From Gordionus sp. m RMFG-2023 (Eukaryota > Nematomorpha > Gordioida > Chordodea > Parachordodidae), in NCBI RefSeq assembly GCF_954871325.1, contig NC_088779.1, positions 4,714,846 to 4,778,845 of the forward strand: 64,000 bases of DNA, written 5' to 3'. Positions 35,660 to 49,319 of this stretch are shown in pieces (position 1 is the first letter of the stretch; the number at the start of each line of letters is the position of its first letter). The notes below the pieces were generated by a model. It saw only the letters and a list, made by a program, of their open reading frames with translations, had not been told where the DNA came from and made no database searches. A program made the translations under genes and the position numbers.

Positions 35660-36407
35660 TGAGAATTGATATTTAAAATAGATTCGAAAGTATTTTTTAA
35701 ATGAACTTCAAGGTCATAATATTTTAGGGGACATGAAAATTGTTGATGAACGAAGGTATGGAATGAATAAAAAATTATAAGTAAATAAAAAGTTAGATGA
35801 GCAGGTAAATGTTTTAAGATATTTTTCATTAATTGTTATAAAGTTTAATAAATTGAAGTCAAATTGTGTATTAAATAGCTTTTTTCTTATTATAATTTAG
35901 GTCTTGCTTATTTTAATCATTGCTAATTAAATATTATGTGTTAAGCAGAAAAATGACGAGGAATGTAACACAAAGATTTGGATTAAGGTTGTCTAAAATT
36001 TTTAAATATTTAATTTAATTTACGTAATCGTTATACGAATACAACTAAATATAAGTATTTTCTAAAGATGATTTAACTTTACATTTCAATCTCTCTCATT
36101 TTTCAACAAAAAAATATACTTTTATATAATCAAATCATCACTAACTCCAGTGTAATATTTGATTTACATTGACAAAAGCCAAATATTTTTTTTATAATAA
36201 TATATTATAAATTTAAATATTTATATTTATAAAAATGTGCTACAATTAAGTTTTATTTTAATATTTGATAAACTATGTTAAATTTATTATAAACTAATAA
36301 TCTTTTTAGGGTTTTATAATGGTTAATTTTAGGAAAGATTATTTGTTTTGCATCAACGATTATAAAAATTTTTTATGCAAGCCTAAATGTCAAAAAAATG
36401 TTCCTAA
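35660..36407. other. AT-rich spacer before the tandem duplication
   Basis: No gene recognised. A short open stretch starting at 36319 (MVNFRKDYLFCINDY) runs across the duplication boundary and has no recognisable domain. Confidence 0.35.
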
Positions 36408-39400
36408 TTTAATAAAAAAGATTTATACCCGAGTGTTGACCATCATTATTTCCAATTACTATATTAAAAATTTTAATGTATATAGAATCTATTTATATAA
36501 CAAAAGCGCAAAAAAAGTAGCATAGTAAGAGTAACGTCATTATTGAAAAACGTTAAAATAAACTGTTTGGATAGTATTGTCTTATATTTGAGTATGTGCA
36601 GGTGCACAGCTTTATCAATTTTTTATTTTGGATATGCTGTACCCGATAATTGAAATGAGAATAATGATTTACAAAATATATCAAATAAAAGTATACACCT
36701 GAAAATAAATATATACTATTGCCTTTGTTTTAATATTTACTATTATTTTTAATATATTAATATAAAATTAATTTATAATAATATTTATATTTTAAAAAAA
36801 TAGATAAAATTTTGAAAAAAAACAAATGTCTTAAATGTACACCCTTCTATGCTGTCGATATCTTTCATTCAACAGATCCTAAGGAAGTTGGATGCATAAA
36901 TTTTTATCTCTATTTCAGGCTTAGGTAAATATATTTTCTTTTCGAGCCATTTAAAAAGAATATTTGGTTATATTTTAATCCTGGTACACACTCTATCATT
37001 AAAATGATAGTATAGAATGAGCTGAACAGTATTTACAACCTTCTCTTATACTAGTGTCAAGCCATCTAGCCTTATACAAACGGTCACATTTAGTCTGATG
37101 TTGTTAAGGATGGAGGTTAAATTTGCAAACTTCAAAGCTCTGGCGGTTTTATTATATTGCTTGTGACCTGTATGGTGGTTTGTAAAATTTGTGATGCAAT
37201 TTTGTTTATCACTTTCCTTGAATAAATTACAGCAAATTGACAGATTGCTCTGTGTATACGTTTATGATTTCATTTTTAAATTTATTTTGAAATATGAACT
37301 CTTTTTAATATTTAGGATTAATCTTTAAAAGAAAATAAGTTTTAAAAATACTTAATTTTATTTTAAGATTTCGGCGTAACCTGGATATTATTATTCAAAT
37401 AATGTAATAAACATCTTAATTATCTTATTTTATTATATAGATTAAACCTTTTATTTTATTTTTTTATTCTATTTTGTTATATAAAGCAAAGAATTATAAA
37501 AATATAAATGTACTCTTAATAGAAATATATATATATATATATACTATTTAATATCATGAATTAAATTAAAGGAATTTAATGCATTATTTCTACACGATGT
37601 CGAGCTCATTTCTAGATATATGATAATATATTTGGTCTAACTTGCCATTCTCCTTTCATAAATGTCTCTTGGTCTCATTTAAATTATCTCAATTTAGAAG
37701 AAACTTTAAATATAATCTTTTCATGCAAGCTGGCATCCAATGATTTATTAATTAACCTTTAATAAGAATATTAATATAAAGGCTTTTTAATTATCGACAG
37801 AATTATCTCAATCACTGAGTACTATTTTTGGGCTGGTTATTTTATTTAGATTTTATTTAGTATCCCCCAAATTAAAGTTGATAAAATAAATAAATACCTA
37901 TTTATGTATAAAGGCATGTATATATTCATATAGAAATTTAAGCTGTTTTAAATTTTAAACTACTAATCATTGATCAGATTAATGATATTTACTGCCGAGT
38001 CAACATATATTATCAAAAATATTACCTTTCATATATTTTATCAAAGAATTTATATAAAATTTATGGATAGTTTAATCAGTAACTGGAAAGGTGTATTGAT
38101 ATATTATAAAGGTATGGCCGGATGTAAGCCTTTAAATTTAATTTCTAGAAATATAATAGAAACTGCTAATGGTATAGGCAAAAAATTATTTTAAACGCTT
38201 AATTAAAAAAGGGTCGATGTGCTGGTAACAAATATATGAAAATGTGGTTAAATTTATAATTTATTATAGCCAACACAGACCTTTGGACTATTATAAGATT
38301 CATTTCTTAAATGATTTGTGGAAACTAAATAAGGTTATAATTGTTTACATGCAATTTTGAAGAAGAAAAAAAGACTGATAAAAATAATTTTAAAAAAAAT
38401 TATTAGAAATTTTATCCTGCTAGGTATCGATTTTATTAAAAATAATTTTTAAAATCTATGTATTTTTTGTATCAGGATACAGTAGGGCATATTATATGAA
38501 ACTTCATTCATTACAGACCAAAGAGCTAATATGATTAAAGCATTTGAAAACCATAAAGGATGGTATTTTGATTCTCATCTTTTAAATGCAGTGTTAAGGA
38601 ATACCTTTGATAATAAAAATATTGAATATCATGGTTCAGAGATATATCAATGCTTTATTGATTGTAAAAGTTTAGTTACTTATATTAAACAGAGTGGGTA
38701 TGTTAAATCAACTTTTATTAAATTATAGCATTAAATTTTAGATTAGTTAATTAACTATAACCAGAGTTGTTAAAGTATCTAGATACAAGTATCTAGATAC
38801 TGTATCTAGATATAAAAATGTAGTATCTGTATCTGTATCTAGATAGATTTTTTAGAAAGATATCTGTATCTGTATCTAGATATTATTTTAGAGGTATCTG
38901 TATCTGTTTTTAGATACTTTTTCAGATACATTTTATATACCCCTTTTTTTATTATAAATAAAAATATTTGACTGTAAAATTTATTTTATTTCATATGAGC
39001 TTATGAAATAAATATATATATATATATATATTATATATTAATATTTATTAATATTATAATAAAGAATTATATATACATAAAATATTAAAACTTATATATA
39101 AAAAATATATATAAATATTCATTAATTTAAATATTATGTCCGAGTTTATCAATAAACCATACAAATTTTAATATTACAATATGGAAATGGTAAATTTTAT
39201 TTTATAACTAAATTTTTAAGTTTATATATTTATTTAGATCTATATCGATGAAGAAGAGGAAGCAACAACAAGTTCTATTGCTTTACCATGGCCAATTTAT
39301 AGAGAATATTTTAAAATAATATCTCAAAACAAAGAAAACAATTCTCTAATGGTAAAATGTTTGCCGTGTCTACCTAAAAATACAAAAATATCCGTCAGTA

Positions 39401-40708
39401 AGACTTCAACGTGCAATATCTTGAAGCACATAATGGTATAGATATTATATATTTAAAATTCTAATTTAAATTTTAAGAGAAAACATCCAACCTTGTTAAC
39501 AAAAATAAAAAAGGGGAAGGAAAATAAAACTACCAAAGAAAATACTGGACAAGGCTCATCCTCCATCAATATTTTTGCTAAAAGACCTTTGACTTTAACT
39601 CAAGGCACTTTAGATGATTTAATTATTGCTTTTATTATAGATGGCATGCAGCCATTTTCAATTGTTGAAAATCCTTCTTTTAAAAAAATGATCAACACTT
39701 TGGCTCCACACAAAAATATAATTTGCCGACAGACAGTTGTTGGTAGAATTTCCCAAAGATGGGAAAATGAAAAGAAAGAAATAATTAAAAGTCTTATAGA
39801 ACCATCATTAATATGCACAACAGCAGATTGTTGGAGTGCCTATCGCCGGTATAGTTAACATTTCAATTTGTATAATAATTAATTAAGAATAATTAATTCA
39901 GCAATTTTAATAAATTTTAATTTCTAGTTCATATATAGGAGTAACCGCTCATTATATAAATCCAATAAGTTTGGAAAGAAAAAATGTAGCGTTGGCTTGT
40001 AAAAGAATGACTGGTAGTCATACATATGATAAAATAGCAAAAAATTTACAAGATATAGCTAAGGATTATTGCATTCAAAATAAAATTTCAAAGACCATTA
40101 CAGATAATGCCAAAAATTTTAAAAAATGTTTTAGGTTTATTTTATTATAAATAAATATAAACATAATATATGATTGATTACTTAATTTATTAAAGAGTTT
40201 TCAAGCCAATTGAAAATAATACAAGTGAATCAATTGATGATCTGGAAGATGAAGCAGTTGTGCCAATTTCTATATCAAATCTTTATAATACTGCACAGGA
40301 TTCTGAATTATCAGAATCATTTAGTTTACCTCATCACCAATGTTGTGCCAGTCACACATTGAATCTTATAGCCACTGTGGATGCCAATAGAGCCATGCAG
40401 TGTAAACAATATCAGAGGGTAAAACTAATTTTAATTAAATAAGTAATATTTTCTTCATTAGATATATAGCACAACACTACTTAAATGCCAAAATATATGG
40501 AATAGGCAAAATAAGTCTCCTATTTCATCTGAGATTATTAAGGAATATATTGGTCGTTATTTTATATGTCCTAATATAACTAGATGGAACTCCACCTATA
40601 ATGCCTTACAATTAATGTCAGAAATTATAAAAGATAAATCTGACAAAGTAGACAAGATATGTGATGGAATAAAACTACCTAGGTTTTTACCTAATGAATG
40701 TGATTTTA
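36408..40708. repeat. 4,301-bp tandem duplication, copy 1
   Basis: Identical, in every stretch I compared, to 40709-45009, including microsatellite lengths near 39010/43311, and every shared feature is offset by exactly 4301. It contains an older hAT remnant (38.08-38.76 kb) and the left 1,947 bp of a younger hAT element. It ends mid-exon 6 of that element's transposase, where sequence jumps back to the start of the unit with only a few bases of shared T-rich sequence. Confidence 0.97.
38762..40708 (+). mobile_element. hAT element, truncated by the duplication
   Basis: Left terminal repeat CAGAGTTGTTAAAG, subterminal TATCTGTATCTAGATA repeats and transposase exons 1 to 5 plus most of exon 6, ending at 40708 in the duplication junction. 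It lacks the C-terminal dimerisation domain and the right end, so it cannot be a working transposon. Same sequence as the left part of the whole copy at 43063. Confidence 0.93.
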
Positions 40709-43700
40709 TTTAATAAAAAAGATTTATACCCGAGTGTTGACCATCATTATTTCCAATTACTATATTAAAAATTTTAATGTATATAGAATCTATTTATATA
40801 ACAAAAGCGCAAAAAAAGTAGCATAGTAAGAGTAACGTCATTATTGAAAAACGTTAAAATAAACTGTTTGGATAGTATTGTCTTATATTTGAGTATGTGC
40901 AGGTGCACAGCTTTATCAATTTTTTATTTTGGATATGCTGTACCCGATAATTGAAATGAGAATAATGATTTACAAAATATATCAAATAAAAGTATACACC
41001 TGAAAATAAATATATACTATTGCCTTTGTTTTAATATTTACTATTATTTTTAATATATTAATATAAAATTAATTTATAATAATATTTATATTTTAAAAAA
41101 ATAGATAAAATTTTGAAAAAAAACAAATGTCTTAAATGTACACCCTTCTATGCTGTCGATATCTTTCATTCAACAGATCCTAAGGAAGTTGGATGCATAA
41201 ATTTTTATCTCTATTTCAGGCTTAGGTAAATATATTTTCTTTTCGAGCCATTTAAAAAGAATATTTGGTTATATTTTAATCCTGGTACACACTCTATCAT
41301 TAAAATGATAGTATAGAATGAGCTGAACAGTATTTACAACCTTCTCTTATACTAGTGTCAAGCCATCTAGCCTTATACAAACGGTCACATTTAGTCTGAT
41401 GTTGTTAAGGATGGAGGTTAAATTTGCAAACTTCAAAGCTCTGGCGGTTTTATTATATTGCTTGTGACCTGTATGGTGGTTTGTAAAATTTGTGATGCAA
41501 TTTTGTTTATCACTTTCCTTGAATAAATTACAGCAAATTGACAGATTGCTCTGTGTATACGTTTATGATTTCATTTTTAAATTTATTTTGAAATATGAAC
41601 TCTTTTTAATATTTAGGATTAATCTTTAAAAGAAAATAAGTTTTAAAAATACTTAATTTTATTTTAAGATTTCGGCGTAACCTGGATATTATTATTCAAA
41701 TAATGTAATAAACATCTTAATTATCTTATTTTATTATATAGATTAAACCTTTTATTTTATTTTTTTATTCTATTTTGTTATATAAAGCAAAGAATTATAA
41801 AAATATAAATGTACTCTTAATAGAAATATATATATATATATATACTATTTAATATCATGAATTAAATTAAAGGAATTTAATGCATTATTTCTACACGATG
41901 TCGAGCTCATTTCTAGATATATGATAATATATTTGGTCTAACTTGCCATTCTCCTTTCATAAATGTCTCTTGGTCTCATTTAAATTATCTCAATTTAGAA
42001 GAAACTTTAAATATAATCTTTTCATGCAAGCTGGCATCCAATGATTTATTAATTAACCTTTAATAAGAATATTAATATAAAGGCTTTTTAATTATCGACA
42101 GAATTATCTCAATCACTGAGTACTATTTTTGGGCTGGTTATTTTATTTAGATTTTATTTAGTATCCCCCAAATTAAAGTTGATAAAATAAATAAATACCT
42201 ATTTATGTATAAAGGCATGTATATATTCATATAGAAATTTAAGCTGTTTTAAATTTTAAACTACTAATCATTGATCAGATTAATGATATTTACTGCCGAG
42301 TCAACATATATTATCAAAAATATTACCTTTCATATATTTTATCAAAGAATTTATATAAAATTTATGGATAGTTTAATCAGTAACTGGAAAGGTGTATTGA
42401 TATATTATAAAGGTATGGCCGGATGTAAGCCTTTAAATTTAATTTCTAGAAATATAATAGAAACTGCTAATGGTATAGGCAAAAAATTATTTTAAACGCT
42501 TAATTAAAAAAGGGTCGATGTGCTGGTAACAAATATATGAAAATGTGGTTAAATTTATAATTTATTATAGCCAACACAGACCTTTGGACTATTATAAGAT
42601 TCATTTCTTAAATGATTTGTGGAAACTAAATAAGGTTATAATTGTTTACATGCAATTTTGAAGAAGAAAAAAAGACTGATAAAAATAATTTTAAAAAAAA
42701 TTATTAGAAATTTTATCCTGCTAGGTATCGATTTTATTAAAAATAATTTTTAAAATCTATGTATTTTTTGTATCAGGATACAGTAGGGCATATTATATGA
42801 AACTTCATTCATTACAGACCAAAGAGCTAATATGATTAAAGCATTTGAAAACCATAAAGGATGGTATTTTGATTCTCATCTTTTAAATGCAGTGTTAAGG
42901 AATACCTTTGATAATAAAAATATTGAATATCATGGTTCAGAGATATATCAATGCTTTATTGATTGTAAAAGTTTAGTTACTTATATTAAACAGAGTGGGT
43001 ATGTTAAATCAACTTTTATTAAATTATAGCATTAAATTTTAGATTAGTTAATTAACTATAACCAGAGTTGTTAAAGTATCTAGATACAAGTATCTAGATA
43101 CTGTATCTAGATATAAAAATGTAGTATCTGTATCTGTATCTAGATAGATTTTTTAGAAAGATATCTGTATCTGTATCTAGATATTATTTTAGAGGTATCT
43201 GTATCTGTTTTTAGATACTTTTTCAGATACATTTTATATACCCCTTTTTTTATTATAAATAAAAATATTTGACTGTAAAATTTATTTTATTTCATATGAG
43301 CTTATGAAATAAATATATATATATATATATATTATATATTAATATTTATTAATATTATAATAAAGAATTATATATACATAAAATATTAAAACTTATATAT
43401 AAAAAATATATATAAATATTCATTAATTTAAATATTATGTCCGAGTTTATCAATAAACCATACAAATTTTAATATTACAATATGGAAATGGTAAATTTTA
43501 TTTTATAACTAAATTTTTAAGTTTATATATTTATTTAGATCTATATCGATGAAGAAGAGGAAGCAACAACAAGTTCTATTGCTTTACCATGGCCAATTTA
43601 TAGAGAATATTTTAAAATAATATCTCAAAACAAAGAAAACAATTCTCTAATGGTAAAATGTTTGCCGTGTCTACCTAAAAATACAAAAATATCCGTCAGT

Positions 43701-45009
43701 AAGACTTCAACGTGCAATATCTTGAAGCACATAATGGTATAGATATTATATATTTAAAATTCTAATTTAAATTTTAAGAGAAAACATCCAACCTTGTTAA
43801 CAAAAATAAAAAAGGGGAAGGAAAATAAAACTACCAAAGAAAATACTGGACAAGGCTCATCCTCCATCAATATTTTTGCTAAAAGACCTTTGACTTTAAC
43901 TCAAGGCACTTTAGATGATTTAATTATTGCTTTTATTATAGATGGCATGCAGCCATTTTCAATTGTTGAAAATCCTTCTTTTAAAAAAATGATCAACACT
44001 TTGGCTCCACACAAAAATATAATTTGCCGACAGACAGTTGTTGGTAGAATTTCCCAAAGATGGGAAAATGAAAAGAAAGAAATAATTAAAAGTCTTATAG
44101 AACCATCATTAATATGCACAACAGCAGATTGTTGGAGTGCCTATCGCCGGTATAGTTAACATTTCAATTTGTATAATAATTAATTAAGAATAATTAATTC
44201 AGCAATTTTAATAAATTTTAATTTCTAGTTCATATATAGGAGTAACCGCTCATTATATAAATCCAATAAGTTTGGAAAGAAAAAATGTAGCGTTGGCTTG
44301 TAAAAGAATGACTGGTAGTCATACATATGATAAAATAGCAAAAAATTTACAAGATATAGCTAAGGATTATTGCATTCAAAATAAAATTTCAAAGACCATT
44401 ACAGATAATGCCAAAAATTTTAAAAAATGTTTTAGGTTTATTTTATTATAAATAAATATAAACATAATATATGATTGATTACTTAATTTATTAAAGAGTT
44501 TTCAAGCCAATTGAAAATAATACAAGTGAATCAATTGATGATCTGGAAGATGAAGCAGTTGTGCCAATTTCTATATCAAATCTTTATAATACTGCACAGG
44601 ATTCTGAATTATCAGAATCATTTAGTTTACCTCATCACCAATGTTGTGCCAGTCACACATTGAATCTTATAGCCACTGTGGATGCCAATAGAGCCATGCA
44701 GTGTAAACAATATCAGAGGGTAAAACTAATTTTAATTAAATAAGTAATATTTTCTTCATTAGATATATAGCACAACACTACTTAAATGCCAAAATATATG
44801 GAATAGGCAAAATAAGTCTCCTATTTCATCTGAGATTATTAAGGAATATATTGGTCGTTATTTTATATGTCCTAATATAACTAGATGGAACTCCACCTAT
44901 AATGCCTTACAATTAATGTCAGAAATTATAAAAGATAAATCTGACAAAGTAGACAAGATATGTGATGGAATAAAACTACCTAGGTTTTTACCTAATGAAT
45001 GTGATTTTA
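40709..45009. repeat. 4,301-bp tandem duplication, copy 2
   Basis: Second unit of the duplication. Its right edge at 45009 runs smoothly on into the rest of the hAT element, so copy 2 keeps the original context on the right and copy 1 on the left. At 41140-41225 (and 36839-36924) a 28-codon open stretch, TPFYAVDIFHSTDPKE to YFRL, ends at a GTAAAT donor-like site; I do not recognise it. Confidence 0.97.
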
Positions 45010-46097
45010 TTCATGAATATTGTTTAGTAAGTTATAAATAATATTTATATATATAGCATTATTTTAAATTAGCTAATGAAGCCAATAGCTAATTCCCTTG
45101 ATATTTTGCAGGGAGATAAGTATATGTACACAGCTTATTACTGTGCAACTATTTCACAACTTATTATCAAATTAAAGAATTTTAAAGAAATGAACCTGAG
45201 ATTCTGTTTACCACTCTTAGATGCCTTACTTAAAGGGATTGAGGATAGGTAAATTAATATAATAAATTAAAAATATTTAATAATTCTAGGTTTATTGTGA
45301 CCTTATTTGAAGATGATAATATTATAGCAACCATGCTCCACCCTTTTTTTAAACTTGATTGGACATGGTTGCAAATGGAAGAAAATCTTAATAAAAGAAA
45401 ACAATTAATACAAAGATTAGCTGGTGAATTATCAAAGTCATCAACTAACTGCAAGCAAATAACCTGCCAAAAAAAAACAAATAATTTAATTTCAGATTTT
45501 TTTCAGTACCCTACAGCAGATATAATTTCTAATAATGATTTAAATTTTGATAATCAACAAATTTTAAATAATTTTTTCAAAAATGAATGTAGAGATTTTA
45601 GCATTTTTAAAGAATACCCTGATATAAAATTGTTATTTATTAAATATAACACTACAATTCCTTCAAGCGCCCCTGTGGAAAGACTATTTAGTGTTGCTAA
45701 AAATGTCTTTACAGATAAACGAGGATGCCTAAATGATCAAAATTTTGAAAATGTTTTATTACTGAAATCTAATAATTATTTATAATTATTTAATCATATA
45801 TTATCATATATTATATTAAAATCATTATTTTAGTTATATTCTGATAAATGTAATATCGCGTCAATAAATTTTTTAGCTCATTTCATGAATTTTCACAATA
45901 TAATATTAATTTAGGTTTATGCAAACCTATAAGAGCATAATAAAAAATGTATCTGTATACAGATACATTTAAAAATTGTATCTGTATCTTGATAACTTTT
46001 TAGACGCTGTATCTGTATCTGTATCTAGATAACTTTTGAGACTATGTATCTGTATCTGTATCTAGATCCATTTAAAAAGTATCTTTTAACAACTCTG
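43063..46097 (+). mobile_element. Whole hAT transposon, 3,035 bp
   Basis: An 8-bp target duplication actataac lies at 43055-43062 and 46098-46105. Terminal repeats: CAGAGTTGTTAAAGTATCT on the left, and on the right, reversed, CAGAGTTGTTAAAAGATAC. Each end carries clusters of TATCTGTATCTAGATA-type subterminal repeats, about 200 bp on the left and 150 bp on the right, probably transposase-binding sites. It encodes one unbroken spliced transposase and is inserted in an older hAT remnant. The intact ends, exact target duplication and open reading frame point to recent insertion. Confidence 0.95.
43482..45785 (+). CDS. hAT transposase, eight exons, 634 aa
   Basis: Exons 43482-43490, 43539-43736, 43779-44149, 44229-44435, 44497-44719, 44763-45026, 45112-45248, 45290-45785; 1905 nt with all phases matching and no internal stop. 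The first exon codes only MEM. A BED zinc finger follows (VKCLPC ... LKHIMRKH). The RNase-H-like core then shows TTADCWSAY (first catalytic Asp), KTITDNAKNF (second Asp) and CCASHTLNLIA at the insertion domain, followed by TRWNSTYNAL. The end carries the hAT dimerisation block PSSAPVERLFSVAKN ... KRGCLNDQNFENVLLL. This cut-and-paste enzyme would act on the ends at 43063 and 46097. Exon edges are inferred; the nine-base first exon is the least certain part. Confidence 0.88.
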
Positions 46098-47239
46098 ACT
46101 ATAACTGATAAAACACTCCATTTGTTTGGGTGTTGAGACTCGATGGAATAGCAGACTAAAGATGATTTAATAGATTTTTAATCAATTCAATAAAATATTG
46201 TAGATTCTCAGTTCTAGAGGAGAGTCGATTAGACTCGAAAATATAGATTTTGAAATGATGATAAACCTTATTAAGTTTCTGACGCCTTTTAAAATTGCGA
46301 GTAATGAACTTGGTGATTTAAAACCAACCATTCACAATATTGTGTTATCACAGAATATAGAGTTTTTTTTAGCTCATCAAATTTAAACCTAGAGCTTAAT
46401 CAGCTATCGCAAAGATGCCAGGAAATATGGTGGATAAATTTCAAATAGATATATTCGACCAAATTTCTACATTTTAGTGCCCATTATTTCGTACGAAAAT
46501 ATTATCCGAGAACATTATAACACGTTGATTAAAGCAGAGAAGATCAAAAGAGATATGATTGGGTAAAAATCTACCAACTCACTATCTAGCTTCTACTCAA
46601 TTGATAGTGTAGTAAATAAAGGCATTAAATTAACAATAAAATTATTCATTAAAAAATAATGTAAATATATATATCTTTTAAAATTATTATTATATTATGA
46701 ATAATTTTTTTAAAGAGAATACTGAGGCAGATACGTTTTTGGATTTCACTATATGGGAGGCTGACAATAAATTTTATGATGCTAGCGTTGAAGTTGAGAA
46801 ACTTCAAAAATATCTTGATGCTAAATTATATATTGAAAATGATAATATTTTAAATTGGTAGAAGACAAACCATAATGACTTTTTAAATTTAAGTATTTTC
46901 ATCTTAAATTCCTAGTTATCCCTGCTTCATCGGCTAGCAGTTATAGAGCGTTTTAAGTTACTGGTAGGGCCTTAGAAGGTAAAAGGACTCGTTTAAAGTC
47001 ATATAAACCGGACTCTTCATTATTTATATATCATAATTATTCGCTTTGTGATACTTCTGATAATAATACTGATATGTCATTATAATATGTTCATTATTTT
47101 TTAGTCTCTATATTAACTATATCATCTACATTCGACATAAATCATGCTTATTGTTTTTATATAATCGCAATAATTTTTAAATTCGCTTGCATTTTAACAT
47201 TTTTATAATATTATTTACAAATTGAATAAAATGAAACTT

Positions 47240-49310
47240 AATATATATCTTGATTGGGTTGTGGCCGTCAAATAAAATTTAAGTGACGATGAATAAATAC
47301 CCACTGCTAGCCAACGGAGCAGGGATAGCTAGGAATTTAAGTGTCAAAATACCTAAATTTGGAAAATCATTTTTGTTTGTTTTTCACCAATTTAAAATAT
47401 TATCATCTTCAATTTATAATTTAGCATCTAGGTATTTTTGAAGTTGGTCAACTTCAACGCTAACATCAGAAAACGTATTGTCAGCCTCTCATAGAGAGAA
47501 ATCCAAAAACGTATCTGCCTCAGTATTTTCTTAAGAAAATAATATTCATAATACAATAATAATTTTGAAAGATATATATTTACTTTATTATTTTTTAATT
47601 AATAAATTTCTTGTTAATTTAATGAACCTTTATCTACTAACCCATTAGTTGAGTAGGAGCTAGATTGTGATTTGGTATTTATAGATTTTTGTCCAGCCAT
47701 ATCTCTGTTGATCTTCTCTGCATTAATTAACGTGTTAATATGTTGGCACAAGACTTTATTATGTTCTCAGGATAACATTTCCATATCCCGAAATTTGGAC
47801 ACAAAAATGTCTAAATTTGGTGGAATATTTTAAAATTTATTCATCATTATTTCCCGGCATGCGATAGCTGGTTAAGCTGCAAGTATAAGTTTGGATTAGC
47901 CAAAAAAAAACTCAATATTTTGTGTTAACATAATATAACTTTGTGAATGGTTGGTTTTAAATCACTCCCAAGTTCATTCACAATTTTAAAAGGCGTCAGA
48001 AACTTGATAAGGTCGCTCATCATTTCAAAATCTATATTTTTGAGCCTAATCGACTCTCCTCTAGAACTGAGAATCCCTAATATTTAATTGTGATTAAAAT
48101 CGATTCCATCATTTTTAGTCTGCTATTCCATCGAGTCTCATCTCACAAATGTAGTGTTTTATCAAGTTGATTAACTAATCTAAAATTTAATGCTATATTT
48201 TAATAAAAGGTAATTTTTAACATGCCCACTCTGTTTCATATAATTAACTAAATTTTACAATCAACAAAGCATTGATATATCTCTGAACCTTAATATTCAA
48301 TATTTTTATTATCAAAGGTATTCTTTAATACTGTGTAAAAGGAGTAGCGCAATTCAATCGTTTATAATTTTCAAATGCTTTAACATATTAGCTTCTTGTT
48401 CTGTAATGAATGGCATTTTAGATAAATATGCCTACTATATATACTGATACAAAAAATACATTGATTTTTAAAATTATGTGTAATAAAATCAATACCTAAT
48501 AGGGTGAAATTTCTAATAATTTCCTTTTTAATTATTTAGTTTCTAGGAATCGTTTAAGAAATGGATAGTAAGAGTTACATAGGATATTTTCTTATAATCA
48601 TCAGTCCAAAGGTCTGTGTTGGCTATAAAAAATTATGAATAATTTAACCACATTTTCATATATATATGTTACCAGCAAATCGACCCTTTTTCAAATAAGC
48701 GTTTAATTTCGGAAATAATTTATTGCGTATACCATCAGCAGTATCTATTAAATTTTTAACAATTGACGTGGGATTTGGAATGATGCTTTTAACATCAATA
48801 TTTCCATATACTGAGCCAATTTTGGAAAAATATTGGCAGTAATCAACAAAGTTTATCTATGAATCGTATCAAATGATCTCAAATCACGTCCACAAAAGAT
48901 GGTCTGAACCCCGGGTCAAGCACTTTTGTAACCTCTTTTTTTTTAATTTGGTTTGAGTTTTTGGATTAGTACCAAAAATGCTTTCAATTATTAATTGAGT
49001 CTTTTTACCCTCTATTGCAAATACAATTTAAGCCTTTTTAGTTGATTAGTGCCTAAAATATATAATAATATCATTCATATATTTTATGCATAAATATACT
49101 ATCCTGTTATTATAGTATTATAAACATATATATTTTCAAAAATTGTAACTTACATAACTAATTTTTTCTTTGTTTTCATCATATATAAATGAAAACTTTT
49201 TCCAGACCTCAGATTTGCCATTGGCATTTTCCCTTACTTCATTTTCATTGCTCTTAATCTTTTCACCAATTTTTTTTTAATTTGGCATCCATTGAAATAG
49301 TTTTTTTAAT
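47240..49310 (-). mobile_element. Inverted copy of the older hAT, uninterrupted
   Basis: On the minus strand: a BED-type start SEVWKKFSFIYDENKEKISY (49.15-49.30 kb), then VDYCQYFSKIGSVYGNIDVK, NLIDTADGIRNKLFPKLN, TDLWTDDYKKISYVTLTIHF, the ETRWNS region and the C-terminal end near 47.3 kb. From 47.27 to 48.79 kb it is the inverted partner of 42.38-43.05 plus 46.11-46.99 kb. At 48160-48190 it shows the pre-insertion site lacking the younger hAT. Decayed, with several stops. Confidence 0.75.
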
Positions 49311-49319
49311 ATGAAAATT

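Larger units (their letters stand above)
42370..47060 (+). mobile_element. Older decayed hAT, split by the younger hAT
   Basis: Before the insertion (42.38-43.05 kb) pieces read NLISRNIIETANGIGKKLF, NTDLWT-like sequence and CKSLVTYIKQSG. After it (46.11-47.06 kb) come VETRWNSR, NLIKFLTPFKIASNELGDLKPT, NILNW, TNHNDFLNLSI and a broken dimerisation block near FKLLVGP and TRLKS. These match a hAT lineage different from the younger element (KSLVxYxKxSG...VETRWNS). Many stops and frameshifts. The pre-insertion part is also present in the other duplicated unit at 38.08-38.76 kb. Confidence 0.75.

Noticed and set aside
39600-39818. Minus-strand 72-codon frame (also at 43901-44119)
   Set aside because: Shadow of hAT transposase exon 3.
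45254-45454. Minus-strand frame near the transposase 3' end
   Set aside because: Antisense to exon 8 of the hAT transposase.
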